A stretch of 64,000 nucleotides of DNA from an uncultured Tateyamaria sp. (GTDB taxonomy: Bacteria; Pseudomonadota; Alphaproteobacteria; Rhodobacterales; Rhodobacteraceae). Location: positions 620,001 to 684,000 of the forward strand of contig NZ_CANMBJ010000002.1 of the NCBI RefSeq assembly GCF_947496075.1, given 5' to 3'. Positions 8,132-16,229 of the stretch are shown here, in pieces (position 1 is the stretch's first letter; every line of letters begins with the position of its first letter). Under the pieces are notes generated by a model. That model made no database searches. It was given only the letters and a program-made list of their open reading frames with translations, and was not told where the DNA came from. A program made the translations under genes and the position numbers.

Positions 8132-8170
8132 TCCGATCACTATGTAAGGAAAAGGGCGGGTTATCCTTAC
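8132..8170. promoter_or_regulatory. Candidate LysR operator between 7225 and 8221 genes
   Basis: TCCGATCACTATGT at 8132-8145 recurs with one change at 19987-20000 upstream of the paralogous LysR gene. Overlapping it, TTTTCC (8129-8134) and GGAAAA (8148-8153) form a 6-13-6 dyad, and GTAAGGA (8144-8150) with TCCTTAC (8164-8170) form a 7-13-7 dyad. The 13-nt spacing fits LysR half-sites on one helical face. Confidence 0.55.
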
Positions 8171-8220
8171 GCTACCAGTCCCCTAACTTCATGGCAAGCC
8201 ACAGAAACAAGGAGCTTGCC

Positions 8221-8529
8221 ATGACAGCCACTACTGAGATTTTCGTTTTGAAGATGAAGGACGGCGCGCATGTTGATGCGGTCCGCGAGGCTGCGCGCAC
8301 GGATTTTGTGGCATTGGACGGTGTCACGTCTTGGGAAACGCTGGTGTCCGTCGATCCGAACAAACCGACGCTTTACACCGACATCTTCACGTTCCCGGAT
8401 CATGAAACCGCCAAACACGTGACCCCTCAATTCGCAGAGCGGTCCGCAACCCAAGCCTTTCTGGCCGAAATTGACGAAATCATCGTTGGCCAGTTTTTCA
8501 AAGCTCACAACCCTCAGACAACGGAGTAG
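8221..8529 (+). CDS. Small dimeric alpha-beta-barrel protein (ABM-like)
   Basis: A 102-residue protein with the strand-helix pattern of the dimeric ferredoxin-like barrel: EIFVLKMKDG, then VREAARTDFVALDGV, VSWETLVSVD, YTDIFTFPD and a C-terminal ITVGQFF-like strand. Antibiotic-biosynthesis monooxygenases and related small stress proteins share this fold; no active-site residues can be assigned. The ATG at 8221 follows AAGGAGC at a good distance. It is the first gene of an operon divergent from a LysR gene and overlaps functionally related NTF2-like genes downstream. Confidence 0.6.
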   Translation: MTATTEIFVLKMKDGAHVDAVREAARTDFVALDGVTSWETLVSVDPNKPTLYTDIFTFPDHETAKHVTPQFAERSATQAFLAEIDEIIVGQFFKAHNPQTTE

Positions 8530-8533
8530 ACCC

Positions 8534-8920
8534 ATGAGCGTACGTACAGAAATCGAAGCCGTCATCAACACCTGGAACGGCGGCCTGGACGGCGGCGACA
8601 TCGAGCAGATGGTCAGCACTGTTCACCCCGACACCGTGACCGTGAATGAACGCCAACCCGTCACTGTCGGTGCACAAGCCATCCGTGACAAATACAACCC
8701 CCGCATCGCGGCGGCGGAAATCACATCCGGTTTCGACATCGAAACCCTGACCGAATTTGGCGACACCGTTGTCGTCGTGGGCCGCTTCTATGGCACCATG
8801 AAGATGCGCGACACCAGCGATGTGCGCAGCCCCGAAGGCCGTCTGGCTCTGGTTTACCAGCGGGATGAAAACGGTGCGTGGAAGATGATCCTCGACATGG
8901 ACAACAACGGTCCCCAATGA
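8534..8920 (+). CDS. NTF2/SnoaL-like protein 1
   Basis: This 128-residue protein begins with a long helix (EIEAVINTWNGGLDGGDIEQM), followed by STVHPDTVTVN and a series of strands ending in WKMILDMDNN, which is the cone-shaped NTF2/SnoaL/DUF4440 fold. Such proteins are small-molecule isomerases, dehydratases or binding proteins; the substrate is unknown. The ATG lies 4 bp after the previous stop. It is the first of three related genes in a row, suggesting local duplication and divergence. Confidence 0.65.
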   Translation: MSVRTEIEAVINTWNGGLDGGDIEQMVSTVHPDTVTVNERQPVTVGAQAIRDKYNPRIAAAEITSGFDIETLTEFGDTVVVVGRFYGTMKMRDTSDVRSPEGRLALVYQRDENGAWKMILDMDNNGPQ

Positions 8921-8991
8921 ACCGCGCTGGCCGCGCCAGACAAGGCGCGGCCGCCTCTCTCCGCCCAGCCGGAATTTCACAGGAGTTCGAG

Positions 8992-9423
8992 ATGTCTGCG
9001 CTTGAGATCGTCACCAAGGAAATCGTCGATTTGCATGATTTCTTCACCCGGTGGTTCAACGGCACCGTGGACCGTGCACAGCTTGCCCCCAAGTTCCTGT
9101 CGCATCTGGATGACAACGTCATCTTCATCCCGCCAGAAGGACACATCCTGACGGGTGAGATGCTCAAGGGCGGGTTCGACAGCGGCTATGGCTCGAACAC
9201 CGATTTCCGCATCCAGATCTGCGATGTCACCATCCGGCAGGAAATCGGGGATCTGGTCATGGCGACCTATACCGAATGGCAGGTCGGCGCCACGCAGTCG
9301 GCCCACAAGAATGCCCGCGTCACCAGCGTTCTGATGAAAATGACCAGCCCTGTCACGTGGCTGCACATTCAGGAAACCTGGTTGCCCGATAACGTGCGCG
9401 ACACCGGTTCCTTCGACTTTTAA
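8992..9423 (+). CDS. NTF2/SnoaL-like protein 2
   Basis: A 143-residue member of the same fold: N-terminal helix (IVDLHDFFTRWFNGTVDRAQL), then LSHLDDNVIFIPPEGHILTG and a beta-sheet ending with WLHIQETWLP. The GTG/ATG region was resolved in favour of ATG 8992, which has AGGAG seven bases upstream. It is longer and clearly diverged from the copies on either side. Same operon, same orientation; substrate unknown. Confidence 0.65.
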   Translation: MSALEIVTKEIVDLHDFFTRWFNGTVDRAQLAPKFLSHLDDNVIFIPPEGHILTGEMLKGGFDSGYGSNTDFRIQICDVTIRQEIGDLVMATYTEWQVGATQSAHKNARVTSVLMKMTSPVTWLHIQETWLPDNVRDTGSFDF

Positions 9424-9447
9424 TCCAAACCAACCAGAGGCTTCCCC

Positions 9448-9834
9448 ATGTCCCAATATATCGCAAAACGTCCCCGCGACATCGCGGATTGCGTCAGCGC
9501 CTATCTCCAGGAAGGCGATCTTGACGGTATCACCACCATGTTTCACCCCGACTGCCAGATCTTCTTTCCGCCTGATCAACCACCACTCACGGGGCTGAGC
9601 GGTGCACGCAAAGCGTTTGAGGAGTTCATTGAGCTCAAGCCGGCCATCAAAAGCGATGTGTTCTGCGAGGTGATCAATGGCGACGTCGCCCTGCTGCGCG
9701 CCAATTGGAGTGTTGTTGCGCCAGATGGCTCGCTCATGGCCGAAGGGCAGTCCACAGAAGTCGCCAAAAAGCTCGAAAACGGCGGCTGGGGCTACCTGAT
9801 CGATTGCCCGAACGGCCCGCCCGCATTGTCCTGA
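9448..9834 (+). CDS. NTF2/SnoaL-like protein 3
   Basis: A 128-residue protein with the pattern of SnoaL-like/DUF4440 proteins: VSAYLQEGDLDGITTMFHPDC, LTGLSGARKAFEEFI and strands VALLRANWSVV and GWGYLIDCPNG. The helix-then-HPD start is shared with copy 1. It sits 24 bp after copy 2 and 24 bp before the PNPOx-like gene, so all are one transcript. Function is not assigned. Confidence 0.65.
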   Translation: MSQYIAKRPRDIADCVSAYLQEGDLDGITTMFHPDCQIFFPPDQPPLTGLSGARKAFEEFIELKPAIKSDVFCEVINGDVALLRANWSVVAPDGSLMAEGQSTEVAKKLENGGWGYLIDCPNGPPALS

Positions 9835-9858
9835 TCACAACACGACCGGAGGATTGCC

Positions 9859-10797
9859 ATGACCGTCAAACATTTCCACGAAGGTGAGCTGCGCCTGCAA
9901 AACCAGGTTGGCATGCGCGAAAAGATCGATGTGCTGACCAAGCACCTGATGTGGGATCACATGCCGGATCAACACCGCGAATTTTTCGAAGGGCTGGAAT
10001 ATATCTTTCTGGGCACGGTGGATCAGGCGGGCCTGCCCCACGCCACGATCCTGACTGGACCCCAAGGGTTTGCATCCTCCCCTGACCCCAAGACGTTGAC
10101 CATCAGGACAGACGACCGCACTGGCTTGCCTGCCTTTGATGGGCTTGCCATCGGCCAGCCGGTCGGTGTCTTGGGGCTGGATTTGTCGAACCGGCGGCGC
10201 AACCGGATGCACGGGCGCGTGTCAGCGATAGATGATGGGCAGATCAGCATCACGGTTGTTCAGAGCTATGGCAATTGTCCGAAATACATCAGTCTGCGGG
10301 ATATCTCTGTCCGTAACCTGGCCCCTGCACCGGCCACTGCGACGCCGCGGCCTCTGTTGGAAGCCGCCGATATCGACTTGATCGGGAAGTCGGACACCTT
10401 CTTCATCGCATCCTATGTGCAGGACGGCTCTGGCGCGCCCTATGAGGGGGTCGATGTCAATCACCGTGGCGGGCAGCCGGGCTTTGTGTCCGTGGACAGT
10501 GCCACCCAGATCACGATCCCCGACTACCGCGGCAACGATCTCTACAACACCTTTGGCAACCTGCTGCTGAACCCGGATGCGGCCCTGTTGTTCATCGATT
10601 TTGAAACGGGCGACCAGCTGCACATGCACGGCACGGCTGCGCTGATCGAAGATTCTGACGCAGCCGCAGCCCATCCCGGTGCCTTGCGTCTGTTGCAGGT
10701 CACAATCACGAGTGTGACCCGCCGCAAGGCCGCCACAGGGCTGAGGTGGCAATTCATCGAAACATCGCCCGTCAGTCCCGACCTGAGCCAGCACTAG
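9859..10797 (+). CDS. PNPOx-like flavin-binding family protein
   Basis: A 312-residue cytosolic protein with two split-barrel-like halves. The first (about residues 45-130) starts WDHMPDQHREFFEGLEYIFLGTVD; the second (about 175-275) contains DVNHRGGQPGFVSV, TIPDYRGNDLYNTFGNLL and LLFIDFETGDQLHMHG, the FMN-binding core of PNPOx-like proteins. CPKYISLRD joins the halves. These proteins bind FMN or F420-like flavins and act as oxidoreductases; the substrate is unknown. It is a close relative of the N-terminal 290 residues of the fusion at 17414 and of the truncated gene at 25432. It follows three NTF2-like genes and precedes an NmrA-like reductase. Confidence 0.8.
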   Translation: MTVKHFHEGELRLQNQVGMREKIDVLTKHLMWDHMPDQHREFFEGLEYIFLGTVDQAGLPHATILTGPQGFASSPDPKTLTIRTDDRTGLPAFDGLAIGQPVGVLGLDLSNRRRNRMHGRVSAIDDGQISITVVQSYGNCPKYISLRDISVRNLAPAPATATPRPLLEAADIDLIGKSDTFFIASYVQDGSGAPYEGVDVNHRGGQPGFVSVDSATQITIPDYRGNDLYNTFGNLLLNPDAALLFIDFETGDQLHMHGTAALIEDSDAAAAHPGALRLLQVTITSVTRRKAATGLRWQFIETSPVSPDLSQH

Positions 10798-10807
10798 GAG
10801 CCGAGCA

Positions 10808-11704
10808 ATGCCTCTCAAAATCCTCGCTTACGGCGCGAACGGCGCCCAGATGTCCGCAGGCACCCAAGCGCTGGTCGACGCAGGCCATGCGGTCCGCGCA
10901 TTCACACGCTCCCCCAAGGGGGCAGAGCGTTGGCAAGCCGCAGGGGTTGATGCGTTCACGGGCGACATGGCCGATCTGGATGCGCTGCGCCGCGCCAGCG
11001 AAGGGCAGGACGCTCTGTTTATGCACGTACCCCTGATCACCGACCCAAATGATGACCGCAACGCCTATGGTCTGAATGCGCTGCGGGCCGCCAAGGACGC
11101 AGGGATCACGCGGGTTGTCTGGAATACCGGCGGGCCGATCATGGATCCGTCCTCGACCACCGATCCCGGGGCTGTGCTGTGGCGCACATTGCAAGAGGAT
11201 GGGTTTTCCTTCCTCGGGCTGGTGCCGATCACCTATATGGAAAACCTGCTGGGGCCCTGGACCATGGAAGGGCTGAGGCAGGGCAAGCTGCTCTATCCGA
11301 CCCCGGAGCCTTTTAAGATGCAATGGGGTGCTGCCGCCGACTTTGGCCGCGTCGCGGATAAAGCATTGCAAGGCGACCTGCCCAACGAGGTTTTGCGCCT
11401 TGGCGGGCCTGCTGCATTGGACGGCGATGATCTGGCCCGCATCATGGGCGAGGCGCTGCGGCGGGACCTGACCTATGACGTCATGACGCCCGCTGCGTTC
11501 GAGGCCCAGCTTTCGATTATGGCCGGAGCGCGTGTCGCTGGCATGATCGCGGGCATGTATGGCGGCGTGCAGGCCAACCCGGATCAGTTCCAACCCGGTT
11601 TTCTGACCGACCCCTCGGAGATCGAGGCCCGCTTCGATCTCAAACTGACATCCTTTGCCGACTGGGTGTCAGATCATCGCCTTCACTTCACCCAACAAGG
11701 ATAG
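10808..11704 (+). CDS. NmrA-like NAD(P)-binding protein
   Basis: A 298-residue Rossmann protein of the atypical SDR/NmrA group. The N-terminal nucleotide loop reads GANGAQMSAG, lacking the usual third glycine of GxxGxxG, so cofactor binding may be altered. Conserved features follow: VRAFTRSPKGAERWQAAGVD (dinucleotide specificity strand), FTGDMADLDALRRA and TRVVWNTGGP. The C-terminal half resembles other quinone- or redox-sensing NmrA proteins such as QOR2. It belongs to the operon and has a relative at 22749-23642 with an intact glycine loop. A quinone reductase or redox sensor role is inference. Confidence 0.75.
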   Translation: MPLKILAYGANGAQMSAGTQALVDAGHAVRAFTRSPKGAERWQAAGVDAFTGDMADLDALRRASEGQDALFMHVPLITDPNDDRNAYGLNALRAAKDAGITRVVWNTGGPIMDPSSTTDPGAVLWRTLQEDGFSFLGLVPITYMENLLGPWTMEGLRQGKLLYPTPEPFKMQWGAAADFGRVADKALQGDLPNEVLRLGGPAALDGDDLARIMGEALRRDLTYDVMTPAAFEAQLSIMAGARVAGMIAGMYGGVQANPDQFQPGFLTDPSEIEARFDLKLTSFADWVSDHRLHFTQQG

Positions 11705-11708
11705 TTTC

Positions 11709-12332
11709 ATGAAGCTCTATACTCACCCTCTGTCCGGCCACGCCCACCGGGCTACTGCGATGCTTTCACTGCTGAATGTCGCGCACGACGTCGTCATCAT
11801 GGACCTGCAAAGCGGCGCCCATAAGCAACCCGACTACCTGAAAATCAGCCCGCTGGGTCAGGTGCCCGCGCTGGTCGATGGCGATGTCATCTTGCGCGAC
11901 TCCACATCGATCCTGACCTATCTTGCCATGAAATACGACGCGGACCGCACATGGCTACCGACTGATCCGGTCACAGCTGCCCTGATCCAGGAGTGGCTGG
12001 CCACAAGCGTTAAGGAAGTGTTCGAAGGGCCCTGTGGCGCCCGCATCTCGAAATTCTTTGGTGTGCCAATCGACTATGACGGCGCCGTTCAGAAGACAAA
12101 TAGCCTGATGAAAACCATGTTCGAGCCGCGCCTGGCCCAGCATGACTGGCTGGTAGGAGACGCGCCGACCATCGCGGATGTGGCGAACTATGGCTACATT
12201 GCTGCTGTCGAGGAAGCAGGTGTTTCATTGGCGGATTACCCCAATGTCAAAGCATGGCTGGCACGTCTGGAAGCCTTGGAAGGTTTCCCGAAAATCCAGT
12301 CCGTTGCCGAAATCATGGGAACAGCCGCCTAA
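11709..12332 (+). CDS. Glutathione S-transferase 1
   Basis: This 207-residue protein has a thioredoxin-like N-domain (residues 1-80) with LYTHPLSGHAHRA, the glutathione contact VPALVDGDVILRDSTSIL (cis-Pro and the SxxI motif), and an all-helical C-domain with the N-capping TIADVANYGYIA. Ser in LSGHAHR is the candidate catalytic residue. It conjugates or reduces electrophiles with glutathione. The paralogue at 16731 shares SGH-x-HR, NGAHK and the GPC-x-AR segment. It starts 4 bp after the NmrA-like gene. Confidence 0.88.
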   Translation: MKLYTHPLSGHAHRATAMLSLLNVAHDVVIMDLQSGAHKQPDYLKISPLGQVPALVDGDVILRDSTSILTYLAMKYDADRTWLPTDPVTAALIQEWLATSVKEVFEGPCGARISKFFGVPIDYDGAVQKTNSLMKTMFEPRLAQHDWLVGDAPTIADVANYGYIAAVEEAGVSLADYPNVKAWLARLEALEGFPKIQSVAEIMGTAA

Positions 12333-12359
12333 GGCTGTTCCAGAGCGGAGCAGATTCTC

Positions 12360-13028
12360 GTGAGCAAGATCAAGATCATCTATGGGCACGACACCCTGTG
12401 TGGTTGGTGCTTTGGTTTCACGCCAACGTTGGATGCCTTTGCTGCGGCACACCCGGATGTTGATATCGACGTTGTTCCGGGTGGGTTGGTCAAAGGGGAA
12501 CGTGTGGGCAGCTATGCCGACATGGCCGATTACATCGCCCAAGCCGAGGTTGATATGACCCGGGTCACGGGACGCGCCATCGGGCAACCGTTCCGGGATA
12601 TGTTGCACCGTGAGGATGCTCCGCTGAGCATTTCGGCGCCCCCCAGCCATGCCATCCTTCAAATGAAAGCGTTGGCGCCCGATCGGACGCTGGAATTTGC
12701 ACATGCCATTCAGGATGTGCATTTCCTGGAGGGTAGGGACCTCAATGTCGCAGAAACCTATGACCAGATTTGCGCAACACACGGGTTTCCCAGGCTGGAT
12801 ACCGATGCAATCGTCGGCGCCACCGAAGACACTTCTCTGGTCGCGGAGAGTTACGCGCTATCCGCGTCGCTTGGCATTCAATCCTATCCGACAATTCTCG
12901 TCCTAACGAATGAGGGGAAGCTATTGGGTCAAATCGACTCCGTGTACGATCTCAAGACCTTTGAGGCAGAATTCAAACAGATTGTGATGTCCAAGACGGT
13001 AGATCATATTCGTGCGCTCATGACCTAG
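12360..13028 (+). CDS. DsbA/FrnE-like thiol oxidoreductase 1
   Basis: A 222-residue protein without a signal peptide. The active site CGWC lies near residue 14 in GHDTLCGWCFGF, followed by an inserted helical domain and a cis-Pro segment GIQSYPTILVL. This is the FrnE/HCCA-isomerase-like DsbA branch that is normally cytosolic. It starts with GTG at 12360, 27 bp after the GST stop. A close relative lies at 23665-24309. The combination with GST and flavoprotein suggests thiol repair or electrophile handling; the substrate is not known. It is the last gene of the operon. Confidence 0.8.
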   Translation: MSKIKIIYGHDTLCGWCFGFTPTLDAFAAAHPDVDIDVVPGGLVKGERVGSYADMADYIAQAEVDMTRVTGRAIGQPFRDMLHREDAPLSISAPPSHAILQMKALAPDRTLEFAHAIQDVHFLEGRDLNVAETYDQICATHGFPRLDTDAIVGATEDTSLVAESYALSASLGIQSYPTILVLTNEGKLLGQIDSVYDLKTFEAEFKQIVMSKTVDHIRALMT

Positions 13029-13364
13029 ATCGAAGTCCAGACATGTGGGCTGGAGTGACAGCGGACCATTCTGGTACGGCCCGTTACTTCAGGCAGCATG
13101 TGGCACCGCCAAGATATCTGGCAGGGCCACGTCCCGCGAACCGACTGATGTTGTGATGTCGAGGCGTAGCGCAATTTAGAAAAGCCAAGCTGATAAGGTG
13201 GTGACCAAATACTAGCAAAATGCAAAATAATGAAATTCGAATTATCCCGATAGTTTCTAAAAGCAATAAGAATATCTTCTTTGGCATGACAGAACCGCTC
13301 GTTCTTCTGACTGCCAACCCCATTGCGTTGGGTACGGAAAACGAGCCAGCCAAAGGAGAATATT
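13029..13364. other. 336-bp AT-rich promoter region of hydrolase 13365
   Basis: No gene is supported here. The right half is AT-rich and holds TGCAAAATAATGAAATTC at 13221-13238, which matches 15 of 18 bases of a motif at 16119-16136, and the perfect palindrome AATTCGAATT at 13234-13243. AAAGGAGAA at 13352-13360 is the ribosome binding site of the hydrolase. Confidence 0.5.
13221..13243. promoter_or_regulatory. Candidate operator shared with the 15191/16230 promoter
   Basis: The 18-bp block at 13221-13238 is 83% identical to the block between the LysR gene 15191-16087 and the DUF1348 gene 16230. It overlaps the palindrome AATTCGAATT (13234-13243). A common LysR-type regulator could bind both. 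Confidence 0.45.
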
Positions 13365-14315
13365 ATGAAACATACACTCACGGCAGCGGGCCTCGCGCTT
13401 GCAAGCTTGATGACGTCGCCCGCTTTCGCCGGCGACGTGCAGGTCGGCTACGAGACGGTGGACGGCGTCAAGATCTTCTATCGTGAAGCGGGAAACCCGG
13501 AAAACCCTGCGATTGTCCTCTTGCACGGCTTTCCAAGCTCTTCACACCAGTACCGCCATTTGTTGGACGAACTGTCTGATGACTACTACCTGATTGCGCC
13601 CGACTATCCCGGTTTCGGCGCGAGCGATTTTCCGTCACCTGACAGCTACACCTACACGTTCGACAACATTGCCGAAACAGTAGACACATTCCTGGAGCAA
13701 AAGGGTATCGACACCTTTTCGATGTATCTTCAGGACTACGGTGCTCCGGTCGGTTTTCGCATCGCGACCGTCCATCCCGAACGGATCGAGACTCTGATCA
13801 TTCAGAACGGGAACGCCTATGAAGAGGGTGTGAACCCGGAGACATGGGCGCCTGTGACCTACCTTTGGGAAAACGGGCGCGATGCGGAATACGAGCAAAC
13901 GCTGATCCCGAACATTTTCAGTGTTGAAGGGTTGCGCTGGCAGTATACCCACGGCACTCGCAATCCCGATGGAATCCTGCCGGACAACTGGTTGCTGGAT
14001 CACCAGGCCATGAGTCGGCCCGGAATGCATGACGTCCAGCTTGGACTGATTTACGACTACCGTAACAACGTCGCCAAATATCCTGAATGGCAGGCATACA
14101 TGCGCGAACACCAGCCGCCTGCGCTGATCGTTTGGGCCAAGAATGACGCGTATTTCCCGGTTGCCGGTGCCGAAGGCTATCAGCGCGACCTTGTCGATGT
14201 GGACTACAATATCCTTGATACAGGGCACTTCGCGCTCGAAGAGGATGGTGACGTCATCGCCCTGCGCATTCGGAACTTCTTGTCGAAGCGCTTGTCACAG
14301 GCAGACCGGAACTGA
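13365..14315 (+). CDS. Exported alpha/beta hydrolase A (Asp-nucleophile type)
   Basis: A 316-residue hydrolase with a Sec signal (ALASLMTSPAFA cleaved at AFA/GD). The oxyanion motif is HGFPSSSHQYR, the nucleophile Asp lies in LQDYGAPVGFR, the acid in WAKNDAYF and the His in LDTGHFALEED. Asp in place of Ser is typical of haloalkane dehalogenase and epoxide hydrolase relatives. The product acts in the periplasm. It is roughly 60% identical by eye to hydrolase B at 20080; in B the residue before the nucleophile is His (MHDYG), here Gln. The ATG at 13365 follows AAGGAGAA. A dyad lies beyond the gene. Confidence 0.85.
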   Translation: MKHTLTAAGLALASLMTSPAFAGDVQVGYETVDGVKIFYREAGNPENPAIVLLHGFPSSSHQYRHLLDELSDDYYLIAPDYPGFGASDFPSPDSYTYTFDNIAETVDTFLEQKGIDTFSMYLQDYGAPVGFRIATVHPERIETLIIQNGNAYEEGVNPETWAPVTYLWENGRDAEYEQTLIPNIFSVEGLRWQYTHGTRNPDGILPDNWLLDHQAMSRPGMHDVQLGLIYDYRNNVAKYPEWQAYMREHQPPALIVWAKNDAYFPVAGAEGYQRDLVDVDYNILDTGHFALEEDGDVIALRIRNFLSKRLSQADRN

Positions 14316-14338
14316 ACTATGATCTCATAGGGTTTTCA

Positions 14339-14365
14339 GGCGCAGGCGCTTTGGGTGCCTGCGCC
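14339..14365 (+). terminator. GC-rich stem-loop after hydrolase A
   Basis: GGCGCAGGC (14339-14347) and GCCTGCGCC (14357-14365) form a perfect 9-bp stem with a 9-nt loop. There is no T-run after it, so it may be an RNA-stability or weak termination element. It ends 20 bp before the MOSC start. Confidence 0.45.
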
Positions 14366-14384
14366 TCATACGATGGAGAGCACG

Positions 14385-15167
14385 ATGCCCGACGCAGATG
14401 TAACGATCAAAGAATTGAACAGATATCCGGTCAAAGGTCTGTCGGCGGAGCGACTGCAAACCGTCACGCTAAGTGCGGGTGAAGGGTTCCCTGGTGATCG
14501 CCTGTTTGGGTTTGCTCGGTTCAATTCCGGTTTTGATCCCAAACACCCCAAGCCCCTGCCCAAAGATCGCTTCATCGTTCTGCTAAAGGTCGCGGGACTT
14601 GCGGGATTGAAGACCGCCTTCGACGATGAGAACGAAGTACTGGATGTTTCCGACGGACAATCACCTAAGACGTTCGACATGAGAGATCCGGCACAGGCGG
14701 AGGCCGCTGCCCGTTTTTTGCACGATCACTTGGCTTTGCCCGACGCAGAACCGCCCACATTCGTATCGTCCGCCCCGCATCGATTTACGGACGTATCCGT
14801 TGTCTCTCCGCAGATGATGAACGCGATCTCTGTCTTGAACCTCAACTCTTTGCGCGACATGGAAAAACGGATCAGCACGGAGCTGCACCCGGACCGCTTC
14901 CGGGCAAATGTTGTGATTGATGGATTGCCACCCTATGCGGAACTGGACGCTGTCGACAGAACATTGGCGTTTGGAGATGTGACGTTTCGTATCCTGTCCC
15001 GAACAAAGCGCTGCGCGGCGACCGAGGTGAATCCAAAGACAGCTGAACGCGACGTGAAGGTTCCCTATCTGCTCCGCAAAGAGCTCGGCCATATGGATAT
15101 GGGTGTCTATGTCGAAGTTGCCGCCGGCGGGGTGTTGAACATTGGGAAGACGGGAACCTTATTGTGA
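14385..15167 (+). CDS. MOSC-domain protein
   Basis: A 260-residue protein with the N-terminal beta-barrel start ELNRYPVKGLSAERL, followed by GEGFPGDRLF, and a C-terminal MOSC domain with the conserved Cys in SRTKRCAATEVNP and the ending VYVEVAAGGVLNIG. MOSC domains occur in molybdenum cofactor sulfurases, YiiM/YcbX and mARC-type reductases. The R-C-A segment is where the Moco-binding Cys of mARC-like proteins lies. The substrate is unknown. ATG 14385 is preferred to 14355 or 14373 because GGAGAG sits six bases upstream. It may be co-transcribed with hydrolase A despite the hairpin. Confidence 0.82.
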   Translation: MPDADVTIKELNRYPVKGLSAERLQTVTLSAGEGFPGDRLFGFARFNSGFDPKHPKPLPKDRFIVLLKVAGLAGLKTAFDDENEVLDVSDGQSPKTFDMRDPAQAEAAARFLHDHLALPDAEPPTFVSSAPHRFTDVSVVSPQMMNAISVLNLNSLRDMEKRISTELHPDRFRANVVIDGLPPYAELDAVDRTLAFGDVTFRILSRTKRCAATEVNPKTAERDVKVPYLLRKELGHMDMGVYVEVAAGGVLNIGKTGTLL

Positions 15168-15190
15168 GGGTGGTCCAACACGCACGATAG

Positions 15191-16087
15191 TCAGTTCAGT
15201 ACTGAGGTCGCCCGTAAGCGATCTTTCGCGAGTTCGATGAAAGTGCGGATCTTGGCAGGCGCCCGACGCCCTTCGACATGCACAAGGTGGATCGGGAGGG
15301 GCGCGGGTTCGAATTCTTCCAGCACGGTTTGTAATGTGCCGTCCTGCAGATCCGGGCCGACCTGGTAGGACAGGACACGGCATATCCCCCAGCTCCGTTT
15401 GGTCACCGATATGGCTGTGGCGACACTGCTGACTGTCAGGCGCGGACTGATCCGAACGCCGTCCTGCATGTCTTGGCCAAAGCGCCATTCATTCGTCGGG
15501 CTGACAGGCGAGGCTGCAACGATCTGATGCTTTTGCAGATCCGCAGGCGTTTGAGGGATGCCGTTCGCTTCAAAATAGCCTGGTGTTCCGCAGACGATCC
15601 GCCGCACCTGGCCAACACGCACGGCTGCAAGTCCGGACGAGGGCAACTCGCCGATCCTCACGGCCAAATCAAACCCTTCTTCGACCATGTTCACAATCCT
15701 GTCGACCATGAGAACATCCGCGCTGACCCCCGGATGGGTGTCTAGAAACTCGGTAAGGATTGGTGCGACGTAGATGCGACCAAACTCGTTGGAACAAGTG
15801 ATCCGGAGCTTGCCCACCGGATTCGTGGCGGCCCCTTTTGCTGCATCGTCTGCGGCCTGCATCTGGTCAAGGATATGCCGCGCATCTTCAAGATAGGCTT
15901 GTCCAACCTCTGTCAGCCGGACCCGGCGTGTCGTGCGGGTAAAGAGCCGCGCGCCGAGCCGGGCTTCCAATGAGTTAATGCCACGAGTCGCCGATGGGGC
16001 GCTGAGCCCGACACGCCGTGCACCCTCCGCAAAGCTTTCTGCCTCCGCGACAGCAATGAAGACCTCAAGACTTTGGATGCGATCCAT
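15191..16087 (-). CDS. LysR-family regulator of the 16230-19042 operon
   Basis: This 298-residue regulator has an HTH at residues 4-60 (LEVFIAVAEAESFAEGARRV, LSAPSATRGINSLE) and an effector domain with VGKLRITCSNEFGR, EEGFDLAVRIGEL and RIVCGTPGYFEANG. It faces the DUF1348-GST-PNPOx/FNR operon across 142 bp that hold a dyad. It is of the CrgA/DmlR branch and not especially close to the 7225 and 19083 pair. The 18-bp motif it shares with the hydrolase A promoter suggests it may control that gene too. Confidence 0.9.
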   Translation of the reverse strand: MDRIQSLEVFIAVAEAESFAEGARRVGLSAPSATRGINSLEARLGARLFTRTTRRVRLTEVGQAYLEDARHILDQMQAADDAAKGAATNPVGKLRITCSNEFGRIYVAPILTEFLDTHPGVSADVLMVDRIVNMVEEGFDLAVRIGELPSSGLAAVRVGQVRRIVCGTPGYFEANGIPQTPADLQKHQIVAASPVSPTNEWRFGQDMQDGVRISPRLTVSSVATAISVTKRSWGICRVLSYQVGPDLQDGTLQTVLEEFEPAPLPIHLVHVEGRRAPAKIRTFIELAKDRLRATSVLN

Positions 16088-16112
16088 GGGGCAAGGCTCC
16101 TACAGATATATG

Positions 16113-16136
16113 TCATTTTGCGAAATAATGAGTTTC
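16113..16136. promoter_or_regulatory. Candidate LysR operator upstream of 16230
   Basis: TCATT (16113-16117) and AATGA (16127-16131) form a 5-9-5 dyad. It overlaps TGCGAAATAATGAGTTTC (16119-16136), which matches 15 of 18 bases of 13221-13238. It sits in the 142-bp divergent region. Confidence 0.5.
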
Positions 16137-16229
16137 ACATTTAACGCATTAATTCGACAGTTGGCATGTTTTATCAAGAGTGTAAGCGCAGCTCAGCGCT
16201 ATGAGCATTTGAGATAGAGAGATCACCCC

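Noticed and set aside
14339-14365. Strong intrinsic terminator separating hydrolase A and the MOSC gene
   Set aside because: The stem is good but no T-run follows, so it is listed only as a stem-loop of uncertain role.
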